Of a stretch of 64,000 nt of DNA, positions 48,022 to 59,522 are shown piece by piece. Below the pieces are notes generated by a model. It did not search any database, had not been told where the DNA came from, and saw only the letters and a program-made list of their open reading frames with translations. The translations under genes and the position numbers were made by a program. The stretch's first letter is position 1; each line of letters opens with the position of its first letter. Source of the stretch: CAWJAP01 sp963834365 (GTDB taxonomy: Bacteria > Acidobacteriota > Vicinamibacteria > Vicinamibacterales > Vicinamibacteraceae); assembly GCA_963834365.1 (NCBI GenBank), contig CAWIBS010000035.1, positions 62,001-126,000 of the forward strand. The letters are read 5' to 3'.

Positions 48022-48666
48022 TCATCTGGCCGGCGGGTCTGGCAGATAGTCGTCGCCAGGCAGGGGCCGGCTGTTGGCGAGTTCGGCCGATCGGCCGAAC
48101 TCGCGCACGAGCGACCGAAGGAGCGCGCGCCGGATGAACCGCGACGCCGGCCCGATGAACCTGAAGTAGCGTCTGAACTTGCGCCAGGCGGCTTCGTCCG
48201 TGGCATCGACGCGGACCTCCAGCTCGACGTGCGAGGCCTGGGCGGCTCTCGGCGACACACGAATGGCCCACGCGACCTTCACGAAGTCCGGGACCGCAAA
48301 CGCCGCGTACTCCGCGGCGTTGGCCACGTGCACGAACGGGATGTTCAGCCGCCAGACCTGGCCGATGGCGCCGACCGCGACCTCGCGCGGCGGCTCGTCG
48401 ATCAGGATCTGGAACCCGGGACGGCCGAGAGAGGACGTCAGGCCGTCGAGCCGTACGCCTCCCGGCGGCGGTGCCCCGTCCTTCCCGCGGTCCATCAGCG
48501 TCCGCAGCGCGAACAGCCCGCGCGTCACGCGCGAGTGAGCGAGCTCGGCATGGCGCACGTGCCGCCAGACGGCGTCGGCTGGGGCGGCGAGGTCCACGCG
48601 ATCGATCTCGAGCAGACGCGCTTTCGGAATCAGCGTGTCGAGGTTGGTCAGGATTCGGCTCGTCAT
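48022..48666 (-). CDS. SRPBCC (START-like) domain protein
   Basis: This intact 214-residue protein begins MTSRILTNLDTLIPKARLLE and shows the helix-grip fold pattern: strand IDRVDLAAPADAVWRHVRHA, a central block VAVGAIGQVWRLNIPFVHVA, FAVPDFVKVAWAIRVSP, VELEVRVDATD and a C-terminal helix FIGPASRFIRRALLRSLVRE. This hydrophobic-pocket family binds lipids or polyketide-like ligands; nothing identifies the ligand. It follows a 23-codon upstream frame with which it shares ATGA, and both are driven by a sigma-54 promoter. Co-occurrence with USP and Acg genes suggests a stress role. Confidence 0.78.
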   Translation of the reverse strand: MTSRILTNLDTLIPKARLLEIDRVDLAAPADAVWRHVRHAELAHSRVTRGLFALRTLMDRGKDGAPPPGGVRLDGLTSSLGRPGFQILIDEPPREVAVGAIGQVWRLNIPFVHVANAAEYAAFAVPDFVKVAWAIRVSPRAAQASHVELEVRVDATDEAAWRKFRRYFRFIGPASRFIRRALLRSLVREFGRSAELANSRPLPGDDYLPDPPAR

Positions 48667-48734
48667 GACGTCCTCCCGAGCGCAGGCGATTCTCGTTCAG
48701 TGCGCGCGACGTGAGAGGTTTCTCGTTTGCTCAT
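48663..48734 (-). CDS. Putative 23-residue leader peptide upstream of the SRPBCC gene
   Basis: The reading frame MSKRETSHVARTERESPALG plus three residues starts at 48734 behind a very strong GAGGAGGAGG ribosome site and ends in TGA overlapping the next ATG (ATGA at 48666). This arrangement implies translational coupling: ribosomes finishing the peptide restart on the SRPBCC gene. The peptide is polar and unlike any family I know, so it may act through its translation only. Confidence 0.5.
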   Translation of the reverse strand: MSKRETSHVARTERESPALGRTS

Positions 48735-48861
48735 TGCCTCCTCCTCTCACCGGTCACGCGGATTTCAGCGCACCGCCTGGTGACTATTCCCCACTTGACG
48801 AACGGTGGGGGAAGCCGCCAGGCTCGCGCCCCGGCACTTCGGCGCCCCTGGCGCTGAATTG

Positions 48862-48877
48862 AGCAATGTCCATTCCC
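48862..48877 (-). promoter_or_regulatory. Predicted sigma-54 promoter of the leader/SRPBCC unit
   Basis: Minus strand GGGAATGGACATTGCT: GG and GC correctly spaced with perfect TTGCT, but a weaker -24. It is back to back with the promoter at 48953, so one activator site could serve both. Confidence 0.5.
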
Positions 48878-48952
48878 GGCGGCGTGAACTCCACTACCAG
48901 AAGTTCCCCGGGGGTCGGGTGTCCGGCCAGCGAACGGGACGCCCACCGCGTC

Positions 48953-48968
48953 CGGCACGCTGCCTGCA
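48953..48968 (+). promoter_or_regulatory. Predicted sigma-54 promoter of the USP-pyruvate:ferredoxin oxidoreductase operon
   Basis: CGGCACGCTGCCTGCA: perfect GGCACG at -24, CTGCA at -12, ten-base spacing, 65 bp upstream of the USP start. Confidence 0.68.
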
Positions 48969-49033
48969 TCGGCTGTTCTCCGATCGCGAGTGAAGGCTGG
49001 CGTTCGCGCTCCCTTCACGGCGAGGAGGACGTG

Positions 49034-49532
49034 ATGGCTCTCTTCCGCACAATCGTTGCCGCGTTGGACTTCAGCGACACCTCGCACGATGCGCTCCAGG
49101 CGGCGCTCGAGCTGGCCGGCCTGGGGCGCGGACACATCCATCTGCTTCACGTGGTCCCAGACGTGCTCGGCATGCCCTGGATGGTCGAGGCTCCGGGTAT
49201 GGACTTCACCGATCTGCAGCGTCGCTCGAACGAGGAGGCGCAGGAGCGGTTGACCGCCCTGGCGGCCACGCCTTCCCCGCCAACGGCTCGACGTCTCGAC
49301 AGCGGTCGTGGTCGGCACGGCCGCCATCGAGATCGTGCGCTATGCAAACGAGCACGCGGCCGACGTGGTCGTGCTCGGATCGCACGGCCACGGCGTCGTG
49401 AAGCGCTACATGCTCGGCAGCGTCGCCGAGCGCGTGATCCGCCAGGCGACTTGTCCCGTCCTGGTGGTCCCGCACCGCACCCTGCGCCCGACCTCGTTCG
49501 AAGTCACAGCGGCGAGCGGCGTCGAGTCGTGA
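49034..49532 (+). CDS. Universal stress protein (UspA family), frameshifted
   Basis: After GAGGAGGAC the protein begins MALFRTIVAALDFSDTSHDA, continues with LAGLGRGHIHLLHVVPDVLG and, after one extra base near 49287, VVGTAAIEIVRYANEHAADV. The ATP-binding block is VLGSHGHGVVKRYMLGSVAE (GxGxxG...S), followed by RVIRQATCPVLVVPHR. About 165 residues, one USP domain with the nucleotide-binding motif intact. It is 42 bp upstream of the pyruvate:ferredoxin oxidoreductase gene on the same transcript. Confidence 0.85.
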
Positions 49533-49574
49533 GCCCGGGCTCGTCGAGCGGAACATCCGCGAAAGGTCCTGACC

Positions 49575-53165
<3,591 letters not shown>

Positions 53166-53178
53166 ACACGATCCTCCG

Positions 53179-54133
53179 TCAGAGGTAGTGGACGACCAGA
53201 ATGGTCGCAGCGCCGACGATCGTCAGCAGCGCGAGCCCGACACCTGTGACGAGACGAAAGCGCCCGCGACCCACGAGCAGGGCGAGCGTGAGCTTGGCCA
53301 TCGTGTTCGCGAGGATGCCGGCGGCAATCGCGACCCCGCCCGTCCCGGCGGGCAACCCGTCCCCCACGCGCCGCGCGATCGAGGCGGTCAGGGCATCGAC
53401 GTCCGTCAGCCCGAGGAGCATCGCCGAGATCGTAATGCCGGGACTGCCGAACCGGCGGTTGACGATCTCGAACACGAACAGCACGGCCTGGAAGGCGGCC
53501 GCCATCTGCAGGGCGTTCCAGAGCTGCAGGGGATTGTCGTTCGTGCCCTGCGCATACCCGCTCGACAACTGGCCCCGCCGCAGATGTGCGAACGAAACCA
53601 GCACGCCGATGAAAAACGGAGGAACGAGCAAGGGCACCAGATGAGGCAGCAGGGCCGCGTTCAGCACCGCGACCGCCACGCGGTCGGACACCGCCCAGCG
53701 GACCGCGGAACCCGCGATCATCGATGAGGCGGACGAGCGCGTGCAGCCGCGTCTTTTCGACGAGCAGCAGTAGCGTGACCGCGATGACCCCACTCGCCAG
53801 CTGCATCTCGCCCGACCCCGCAAGGGCCGCCGCGGTGAGCACCACCAGGGCGGCGACTTCCGTCGTCGCATCCACGTCGCGTCGGCTGGCGGCAACATAC
53901 GCCGCGACGACGAGGGCGGCGGCGGCAGCGAGACAGAGGGCGGCCATCCATCGCATGTCGTGCGCCCACATCCGGCCGGCGAGGCCGCCGAGCAGGCCCA
54001 GCAGCGTGAAGGTCCGCACGCCGGCAAAGCGCGCGTTCTCGCCCTCGGCGTGTCCCGACCATTGGCGCTCAACGCCGACCGCCGCACCGCCGAGCGTGCT
54101 GACCACGAGGGGCAAGAGCGCGTTTGACGTCAC
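53179..54133 (-). CDS. MgtC/DUF4010-family membrane protein, frameshifted
   Basis: The first helices carry the MgtC signature (LGGAAVGVERQWSGHAEGEN, RFAGVRTFTLLGLLGGLAG). Further membrane segments follow, LAAAAALVVAAYVAASR and LASGVIAVTLLLLVEKTRLH. After one extra base near 53715 the DUF4010 half continues (RWAVSDRVAVAVLNAALLP, ITISAMLLGLTDVDALTASI, GILANTMAKLTLALLVG). About 317 residues, eight or more helices. Related proteins influence Mg2+ or phosphate homeostasis; transport activity is unproven. It is the last gene of the minus-strand USP cluster and ends 13 bp from the oxidoreductase stop, convergently. Confidence 0.78.
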
Positions 54134-54221
54134 GCCGGCACCTCATGCGATTGGGCGGGATGCGGCTGGGGCCACAGACCGGCCTTGGTGGACGGAGCCC
54201 TGTCTTTTCGAGCCGGTTCGT

Positions 54222-54674
54222 TCACAAATCGCCGCGCGCCACCGCGGCGACGATGTCGGATTCGCTCAGGATGCCCACGAGCGCCTCGCCCTCGACGACG
54301 GGCAGACAGCCGATGCGGCGATCGACCATGAGCTGCGCGGCCTCCGCAATGGGCGTGTTGGGCCTGGTCGTCGCGACGTTTTCGCTCATGACCTCTTTGA
54401 CGGGGATTACCGCGAAGGTCCGGTCGCGCGATGCGGATCCGAACCCCAGCGCCCTGACCAGTGCGCTCAGGAACAGATCGCGTTGGCTGACGATGCCGAC
54501 GATGCGACCCGAGTCGTCGAGCACGGGAAGATGCCGGATTCGCTCGCTGGTCATGGTCCGATCGGCCACCGTGAGCTTGTCGTTCCGTTCGAGCGTCTGG
54601 ACCGGCCGGCTCATCAGATCGCGAACCTGCGTGTTTGAAAGCACACCATCCTCCCAGCGTTGCCCTGCAGCCAC
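54222..54674 (-). CDS. Two-CBS-domain protein
   Basis: This intact protein of about 150 residues consists only of a CBS pair: TQVRDLMSRPVQTLERNDKL, HLPVLDDSGRIVGIVSQRDL, then VMSENVATTRPNTPIAEAAQ and CLPVVEGEALVGILSESDIV. CBS pairs bind adenosine nucleotides and sense energy charge. Stand-alone pairs of this size include the mycobacterial hypoxic response protein Hrp1. The true start may be a GTG a few codons inside. It belongs to the minus-strand run USP, USP, small wHTH-like, CBS, MgtC. Confidence 0.85.
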   Translation of the reverse strand: MAAGQRWEDGVLSNTQVRDLMSRPVQTLERNDKLTVADRTMTSERIRHLPVLDDSGRIVGIVSQRDLFLSALVRALGFGSASRDRTFAVIPVKEVMSENVATTRPNTPIAEAAQLMVDRRIGCLPVVEGEALVGILSESDIVAAVARGDL

Positions 54675-54698
54675 CCCGTACCTGCGTCGGCTGGCACG

Positions 54699-54932
54699 TC
54701 ATGCCTGTTTGGCGACGCTCTGAACCGGGCGATCGGCCCGCCGGTACCGCCCGTCGCGCGTGAGTACCAGGTAGCCGGATTCGACGAACGACTCGAGCAC
54801 CCACCGGCCTGTCTCCGCGTCGAGATTCCAGAGTCGCTGCGCCTGCGCGAGCGTCAGGCTCAGCTCGGGCAGGCTGTCGTACTCGGCCCCCACGACGTCC
54901 CGCCAATAGCCTCGATCCATGGCTGGCGTCAT
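54699..54932 (-). CDS. Small winged-helix-like protein, copy 1, unknown function
   Basis: This 77-residue protein starts at 54932 and overlaps the stop of the double USP gene (ATGA). The core is LPELSLTLAQAQRLWNLDAE followed by TGRWVLESFVESGYLVLTRD and GRYRRAD: a helix, a recognition-like helix and a two-stranded wing. The same pattern occurs in the 74-residue protein at 58564-58788 (LTRAQFQRLWRLSEIECHQA). No family name is known to me. It may be a DNA-binding or protein-binding adaptor tied to USP operons. Confidence 0.65.
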   Translation of the reverse strand: MTPAMDRGYWRDVVGAEYDSLPELSLTLAQAQRLWNLDAETGRWVLESFVESGYLVLTRDGRYRRADRPVQSVAKQA

Positions 54933-55891
54933 ATGACCCTCGCTAGGACCTCGGGAACGCCTGACCGCCGGCGATCCTTCCGCTTCGGGGGCGGCGGAAG
55001 CACGAGCACGGGCGCTTCCGACAGACACAACACGCGATACGCGGTGGAGCCCGGCTGTGGTCCGATGAGGCCCTGCTGGCTCCTCAACCCGAGCACGAGG
55101 AGCGTCCCACCCTGCTCCTTGCCGGCATCGGCGAGCACCAGCTCCGGTGTGCCGATCGTCGTTCGGACGACAACGCCCGGCGAGGTCCCGCGAACCTCGT
55201 CGGCCAGCAGCCCCAGCTCCTTCTCCGCGCGCGCCACGCGCTGTCGCTGCTGCTCGTCGACGAGGCGTCGCCACAGTTCCATCCCATGCGCTTCGTCGAC
55301 GGCGTGCAGCAGCTCGAGCCGGGCGCCCCAACGCGCCGCGAGCTGCGAGGCCTCTCCGACGGTATGCCCCGTCATGTCCCCGAAGTCGACGCCGACGACG
55401 ACGCGCGAGACGCGCAGGCTCGAACCATCGCGGCCTTCCTGCACGAGCGTTCGGCTGCCCGATCCGATGGCGAGCAGGGGCAGGGTCGTCTCGCGGAGGA
55501 CGCGCGCGAAGGTCGAGCCGAAGAACACGCGAGAGGCGCCCGTGTGGCCCTGCGTGCCGAGCACGAGCAGATCGGCGCCGACCTCGTCGGCCGCGGCGAA
55601 GATCTGCGCGTGCGGGAGCCCGACGCGGACGAGCACGCCTGTTGGAACGTCCACCGTGGCTTCTTGTGCCCCGACTCCCGTGAGCATCACGTTCAACTCA
55701 CGGCAGGCCTCGTCCTGCAGACAGTTCGCATCGTAGGTCATCGCCGCCGCCTGCACGAGCAGCGGCTCGAGCACATGCAGGAGGGTGAGCCGGGCGCCTT
55801 CACGCCTGGCGAGCGCGACCGCGTGACGGACCGTGCGTTCGGAATGCGGCGAGAGATCGAGAGGGCAGAGGATCGAAGTGGGTCGGGGCAT
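54929..55891 (-). CDS. Tandem-domain universal stress protein
   Basis: Intact, 320 residues, with two USP domains. Domain 1: TSILCPLDLSPHSERTVRHA, LLVLGTQGHTGASRVFFGST. Domain 2: SRVVVGVDFGDMTGHTVGEA and LLVLGLRSQQGLIGPQPGST, where the glycine-rich ATP loop is altered (GLRSQQG instead of GxxG), so probably only domain 1 binds nucleotide. Double USPs of this kind occur in dormancy and anaerobiosis regulons. It is 44 bp after the single-domain USP gene and overlaps the small winged-helix-like gene. Confidence 0.88.
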   Translation of the reverse strand: MPRPTSILCPLDLSPHSERTVRHAVALARREGARLTLLHVLEPLLVQAAAMTYDANCLQDEACRELNVMLTGVGAQEATVDVPTGVLVRVGLPHAQIFAAADEVGADLLVLGTQGHTGASRVFFGSTFARVLRETTLPLLAIGSGSRTLVQEGRDGSSLRVSRVVVGVDFGDMTGHTVGEASQLAARWGARLELLHAVDEAHGMELWRRLVDEQQRQRVARAEKELGLLADEVRGTSPGVVVRTTIGTPELVLADAGKEQGGTLLVLGLRSQQGLIGPQPGSTAYRVLCLSEAPVLVLPPPPKRKDRRRSGVPEVLARVI

Positions 55892-55935
55892 GGTAAAGGT
55901 CGGCCTCGCGACATCGACGTCCGGCGCGCTCCTGC

Positions 55936-56445
55936 TTACGTCGTCACGAACTCCTCGCGTTCGACTGCCGGCGACTCATGGACCGGCACACCCACCCGCC
56001 CGACTCCTGGCACCACGAGAACGGGACACACCGCGTGCCGGACGACGCGCTCGGCGACGCTGCCGAGGAGGAGATGCGCAAACGCGCCGCGCCCGTGGGT
56101 GCCCATGACGATCAGGTCGATACCCTGCTGGCGCGCACACTCGAGAATCTCGTGATGGGCCACGCCCTCGACGATCCGCGTCGTCGTGTGAAGCGGGTCC
56201 ATGTGCTCCTCGGTCGCCATGGCGCGGAGGCCCACGATCGTCTTCTCACGCCGCACTTCCAGACCCTCGGCGTACTGGGCCAGACCGGGGCCGACGGCCC
56301 AGGGCAGCTGGGAAGGGTCGGGCGTGACGTGCAGCAGATGAACGCAACTGTTGAACCGCCTCGCCAGGTCTGCGGCGTATCTGAGCGCCGCCCGCGAGGG
56401 CTCGCTGAAATCGATCGGCACGAGAATGTGGCGAATCGCAGGCAT
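55936..56445 (-). CDS. Universal stress protein (UspA family)
   Basis: Intact, 169 residues: IRHILVPIDFSEPSRAALRY, a mid-protein insertion with TIVGLRAMATEEHMDPLHTT, the ATP motif LIVMGTHGRGAFAHLLLGSV and AERVVRHAVCPVLVVPG. The start at 56445 follows a GAGGAC-type site. It is first in a minus-strand run of five genes and has a near-consensus sigma-54 promoter 67 bp upstream. Closely similar in its C-terminal block to the USPs at 22912 and 49034, so the copies in the island are paralogues. Confidence 0.9.
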   Translation of the reverse strand: MPAIRHILVPIDFSEPSRAALRYAADLARRFNSCVHLLHVTPDPSQLPWAVGPGLAQYAEGLEVRREKTIVGLRAMATEEHMDPLHTTTRIVEGVAHHEILECARQQGIDLIVMGTHGRGAFAHLLLGSVAERVVRHAVCPVLVVPGVGRVGVPVHESPAVEREEFVTT

Positions 56446-56512
56446 GACGTCCTCCCGTCAAAGGCAGCAGCGCGCGAAGCCGTACGCCCGTCGCGCCACC
56501 AGCGTGTCTCTG

Positions 56513-56528
56513 AGCAAGAGCGGTGCCG
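56513..56528 (-). promoter_or_regulatory. Predicted sigma-54 promoter of the five-gene USP operon
   Basis: Minus strand CGGCACCGCTCTTGCT: GGCAC at -24 and perfect TTGCT at -12 with ten-base spacing. Confidence 0.74.
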
Positions 56529-56861
56529 CGCGTTCGAGCGCAGTAGCGCGCGCGACCTCGCGCGAGCCCGCGAAAGGGATGCGGACTGTTCCCGGCAGGC
56601 CGTGAAATTTGCCGCGGCCGCCGCACCGATCGCGCGCAGCCCTTGCGGCATCGCCCTGGCGTGGAACTTGAAGGAGTCGACGCGAACGCTGATGGCGGCG
56701 CAGCACGAGACGCAGAAACGGAAGACGGCACCAGCAAATCGCCGGAGAGAACGCGATCAGTGGGAATATGGATGGGGAAGATTTCGCACGGAGCGTAAAA
56801 TTCCCCATCTCTTGCGTCAACCTGTGCACCTCTGACTCTTGCGGAACCCATACTGGGAACG
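56529..56861. other. Intergenic region between the USP operon and the sigma-54 activator, no supported gene
   Basis: Frames across this stretch are not protein-like. It should contain the activator's promoter and possibly enhancer sites for the USP promoter; a less GC-rich patch at 56755-56815 (GGGAATATGGATGGGGAAGA) is the likeliest promoter zone. I see no clear inverted repeat. Confidence 0.45.
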
Positions 56862-58229
56862 ATGATGCGTAACGCGACGATTCTGGTAGTAGACGACGAG
56901 CAGCTGATTCGGTGGTCGCTCGCCGAGCGTCTGCGCGGCGAGGGCTATGAGGTGCTCGAAGCCGAAGACGGCGCCAGGGCCCTCGATGCCGTGCACGAGG
57001 GCGTGGATCTCGTGCTGCTCGACTACAGGCTGCCGGACATGGATGGCGTGACAGTGCTGCGGAGGATCAAGGAGCACGATCCGGACGTGCTCGTGATTCT
57101 GCTGACTGCGTACGCCACGGTCGAAACGGCCGTCGAGGCCATGAAGATCGGCGCCTATCACTTCGCCAACAAGCCGTTCAACCTCGATGATGTCGCCCGC
57201 ACGGTCGGACAGGCGCTGGAGACAACGCGACTGCGACGCGAGGTCCGGATGCTGCGGGCATCGCAGGCCCAGCCCTACGCGTTCGATCGCATCGTCGGCG
57301 AGTCGGGTCGGATGGCGACGCTGAAGAGCCTTCTGCGAAAGGTGGCCGCGAGCCCGGCGTCGACGGTGCTCCTCACCGGCGAGAGCGGCACGGGGAAGGA
57401 CCTCGCCGCCAAGGTCCTGCACTACAACAGCGATCGGGCCAGCCGGGCGTTCATGAACATCACGTGCTCGGCGATTCCGGATGCGTTGCTCGAAAGCGAG
57501 CTCTTCGGCCACGAGCGGGGCGCCTTCACCGATGCCCGGCAGCAGAAGCGCGGGCTCCTCGAGTCGGCCGACGGCGGGACCGTGTTCCTGGACGAGATCG
57601 GCGAGATGGTACCGGGCCTGCAGGCCAAGCTGCTGCGCTTCCTCGAGGAGAAGGCGTTCAAGCGCGTGGGCGGATCGCACGACATCCGGGTCGACATCCG
57701 CGTGGTGGCCGCCACGAACCGCAACCTGGAGGACCAGGTGAAGTCGGGCAGGTTCCGCGAGGATCTGTACTACCGGCTGAACGTCCTGCCGATCGCCTTG
57801 CCCCCCCTGCGCACCCACCTCGAGGACGTCCCGCTGCTGGTCGGCTTCTACATCGACCTGTTCAATCGGGAGTTCCGAAAGTCGGTCCGCGGCGCCTCGC
57901 CGGCGGCGCTTCGCGAGCTGCAGGAGTATCCGTGGCCCGGCAACATCCGCGAGGTGCGCAACGCCGTCGAGCGGGCGATGCTCCTCACCGAGGCGCCCTG
58001 GCTCGAGCCGCACGATTTTCCCGTTCTGGCGACGAAGCTGCAGACGGCGCATGGCATCGGCCTTCCGCCGGAAGGCGTCAATCTCGAGGACCTGGAACGC
58101 AGCCTCGTGATGCAGGCCCTCGAACGCTCAGGCGGCAATCAGACCAGGGCCGCGGCGCTCCTCGGGCTCAATCGGGACCAGATTCGCTATCGGATCGAGA
58201 AGTTCGCTCTGGCCAGGACCGCGTCGTAG
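56862..58229 (+). CDS. NtrC-family sigma-54-dependent response regulator
   Basis: Intact, 455 residues, three domains. The receiver domain (1-120) has phospho-acceptor D54 in LVLLDYRLPDMDG, acidic pocket DDE at 11-13 and K104 in NKPFN. The AAA+ domain starts FDRIVGESGRMATLKSLLRK with Walker A TGESGTGKD, Walker B GGTVFLDEIGEM, and the sigma-54-contact loop as GAFTDA, where many relatives have GAFTGA. Arginine fingers lie in FREDLYYRLNVLPI. The C-terminal Fis-type helix-turn-helix is SGGNQTRAAALLGLNRDQIR. It is the only sigma-54 activator seen here and so the natural candidate to drive the -24/-12 promoters of the island. No intact sensor kinase is adjacent. Confidence 0.93.
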   Translation: MMRNATILVVDDEQLIRWSLAERLRGEGYEVLEAEDGARALDAVHEGVDLVLLDYRLPDMDGVTVLRRIKEHDPDVLVILLTAYATVETAVEAMKIGAYHFANKPFNLDDVARTVGQALETTRLRREVRMLRASQAQPYAFDRIVGESGRMATLKSLLRKVAASPASTVLLTGESGTGKDLAAKVLHYNSDRASRAFMNITCSAIPDALLESELFGHERGAFTDARQQKRGLLESADGGTVFLDEIGEMVPGLQAKLLRFLEEKAFKRVGGSHDIRVDIRVVAATNRNLEDQVKSGRFREDLYYRLNVLPIALPPLRTHLEDVPLLVGFYIDLFNREFRKSVRGASPAALRELQEYPWPGNIREVRNAVERAMLLTEAPWLEPHDFPVLATKLQTAHGIGLPPEGVNLEDLERSLVMQALERSGGNQTRAAALLGLNRDQIRYRIEKFALARTAS

Positions 58230-58304
58230 CGCGGCTGGACGGGCGTGTCGAGGGTCGCGGCCGGCAGCGCCACGGCCATCGTCGTGCCCTGCGGCGAAGA
58301 GGCT

Positions 58305-58439
58305 CTCGTTCAAGAACGGCACGATGGTCGTATCGACCCAGTAGATCGAGCCGTCCTTCGCGCGGTTTCGAAGATCGCCGCGCCACACCTCGCCCGACGC
58401 CGAGAATTTTTCCGCCCAGTCCTGCGGAGTCTTACGCAC
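58305..58439 (-). pseudogene. Remnant of a PAS-domain sensor protein
   Basis: The minus-strand frame reads VRKTPQDWAEKFSASGEVWR followed by GDLRNRAKDGSIYWVDTTIV and PFLNE, the central strands of a PAS/PAC domain as found in sensor histidine kinases. Nothing kinase-like remains on either side, and the 3' half of the PAS is lost. It lies directly after the response regulator gene, convergently. Confidence 0.65.
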
Positions 58440-58500
58440 TTCGGCATGGCGCGCGCGGCCATCGCCTCGAACTTCGCGCGTGGCGGTCACAGGTGGCTTC

Positions 58501-58516
58501 TGGCACGTCGATTGCT
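58501..58516 (+). promoter_or_regulatory. Predicted sigma-54 promoter, exact consensus
   Basis: TGGCACGTCGATTGCT fits TGGCACG-N4-TTGCW at every defined position. It lies 47 bp upstream of the small winged-helix-like gene at 58564. Confidence 0.82.
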
Positions 58517-58563
58517 CGGACGATCGAGTGGCGGGAGCGCCCTCTACGCCGCCGGGAGGAATC

Positions 58564-58788
58564 ATGGCCTGCTACGCGATGGCGACCGACCCTGGCAGTC
58601 TGCTGACCATCATCCAGGGCGAGTACCGCGAGATGCCGGGCATGCGGCTCACGCGCGCGCAGTTCCAGCGCCTGTGGCGGCTCAGTGAGATCGAGTGCCA
58701 CCAGGCAGTCTCGACCCTGGTGCAGGGCGGATTCCTCGCCGAGGATGGCCGCGGCCGCCTCCACTGCGTCCTCGAACCCCGTGCCTGA
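58564..58788 (+). CDS. Small winged-helix-like protein, copy 2, unknown function
   Basis: Seventy-four residues starting after GGGAGGA at 58564. The core MRLTRAQFQRLWRLSEIECH, QAVSTLVQGGFLAEDGRGRL parallels the protein at 54699-54932 (LTLAQAQRLWNLD...VLESFVESGYLV). Both are about 75 residues, helical with a C-terminal wing, and both are embedded in sigma-54-driven stress operons. Its end overlaps the GTG start of the VIT1-like gene by 8 bp. Function not recognised; DNA-binding or adaptor roles are possible. Confidence 0.68.
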   Translation: MACYAMATDPGSLLTIIQGEYREMPGMRLTRAQFQRLWRLSEIECHQAVSTLVQGGFLAEDGRGRLHCVLEPRA

Positions 58789-59356
58789 GTCCGACGGTCC
58801 GGTGCGCGGATCGCTCCACGTCGAACCGGTGGGTGCGCGCGCGATCGTCCAGCACTATCTGCGCGATCTCGTATACGGCGCCAACGACGGCATCATCACG
58901 ACCTACGCCGTCGTCGCCGGCGCCGCCGGTGGCGCGCTCAGCGGGCGTGCGGTGCTCATCGTCGGCGCGGCCAACCTGATTGCCGACGGCCTGTCGATGG
59001 CCGTCGGCAACTACCTCGGAATCCGGTCGCAGGAGAGCGTCCGGCGCGCGCAACGGCTGCCCGAGGAAGAGGCCAGTCCCGTACGGCACGGCGCCGCCGT
59101 CTTTCTCGCATTCACCGCCGCGGGCGCACTGCCACTCGTCCCCTACGTCGTTCCCGGTTTGCCTGTGGACGTTCGCGTCGTTCTCGCGACGATGCTGACG
59201 CTCGTTGCGCTCTTCATCGTGGGATCGCTGCGCGCAACGGTCACCGATCAACACTGGTGGCTGGCCGGCCTCGAGATGCTCGGCCTCGGCGTCGCCGTGG
59301 CGGCGGTGGCCTATGCGGCCGGCGCGATGGTGTCGTCGCTCGTGCGAGAGCTGTAG
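58781..59356 (+). CDS. VIT1/CCC1-family membrane protein (putative Fe2+/Mn2+ transporter)
   Basis: The GTG at 58781 overlaps the previous gene. The first helix carries the family motif LRDLVYGANDGIITTYAVVA, then GAANLIADGLSMAVGNYLGI RSQ. Further helices are AVFLAFTAAGALPLVPYVVP, VVLATMLTLVALFIVGSLRA and MLGLGVAVAAVAYAAGAMVS, five in total. 191 residues, shorter than plant VIT1 because the cytoplasmic metal-binding loop is nearly absent. Members move Fe2+ or Mn2+ out of the cytoplasm. Iron handling fits the exported hemerythrin-like proteins of the same island. Confidence 0.85.
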   Translation: MPESDGPVRGSLHVEPVGARAIVQHYLRDLVYGANDGIITTYAVVAGAAGGALSGRAVLIVGAANLIADGLSMAVGNYLGIRSQESVRRAQRLPEEEASPVRHGAAVFLAFTAAGALPLVPYVVPGLPVDVRVVLATMLTLVALFIVGSLRATVTDQHWWLAGLEMLGLGVAVAAVAYAAGAMVSSLVREL

Positions 59357-59522
59357 TCCGACGCGCTCTCGCGACGCACGACCAACCTCTCTCGACGATC
59401 GGCTATCCTACGTCGCTGATCCCGTCGCAATGCGTGCTTGGACACGCTGATACTCAGCCGTTCCCGGTCGGACGGTGGAGTCCGACGGCGCACGCTCCTA
59501 TCTCGTCCGTAAGGAGGTCGCG

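Noticed and set aside
56246..56851. Minus-strand frames between the USP operon and the sigma-54 regulator
   Set aside because: No motif, no consistent ribosome site, and they overlap the strong promoter at 56513; treated as non-coding.
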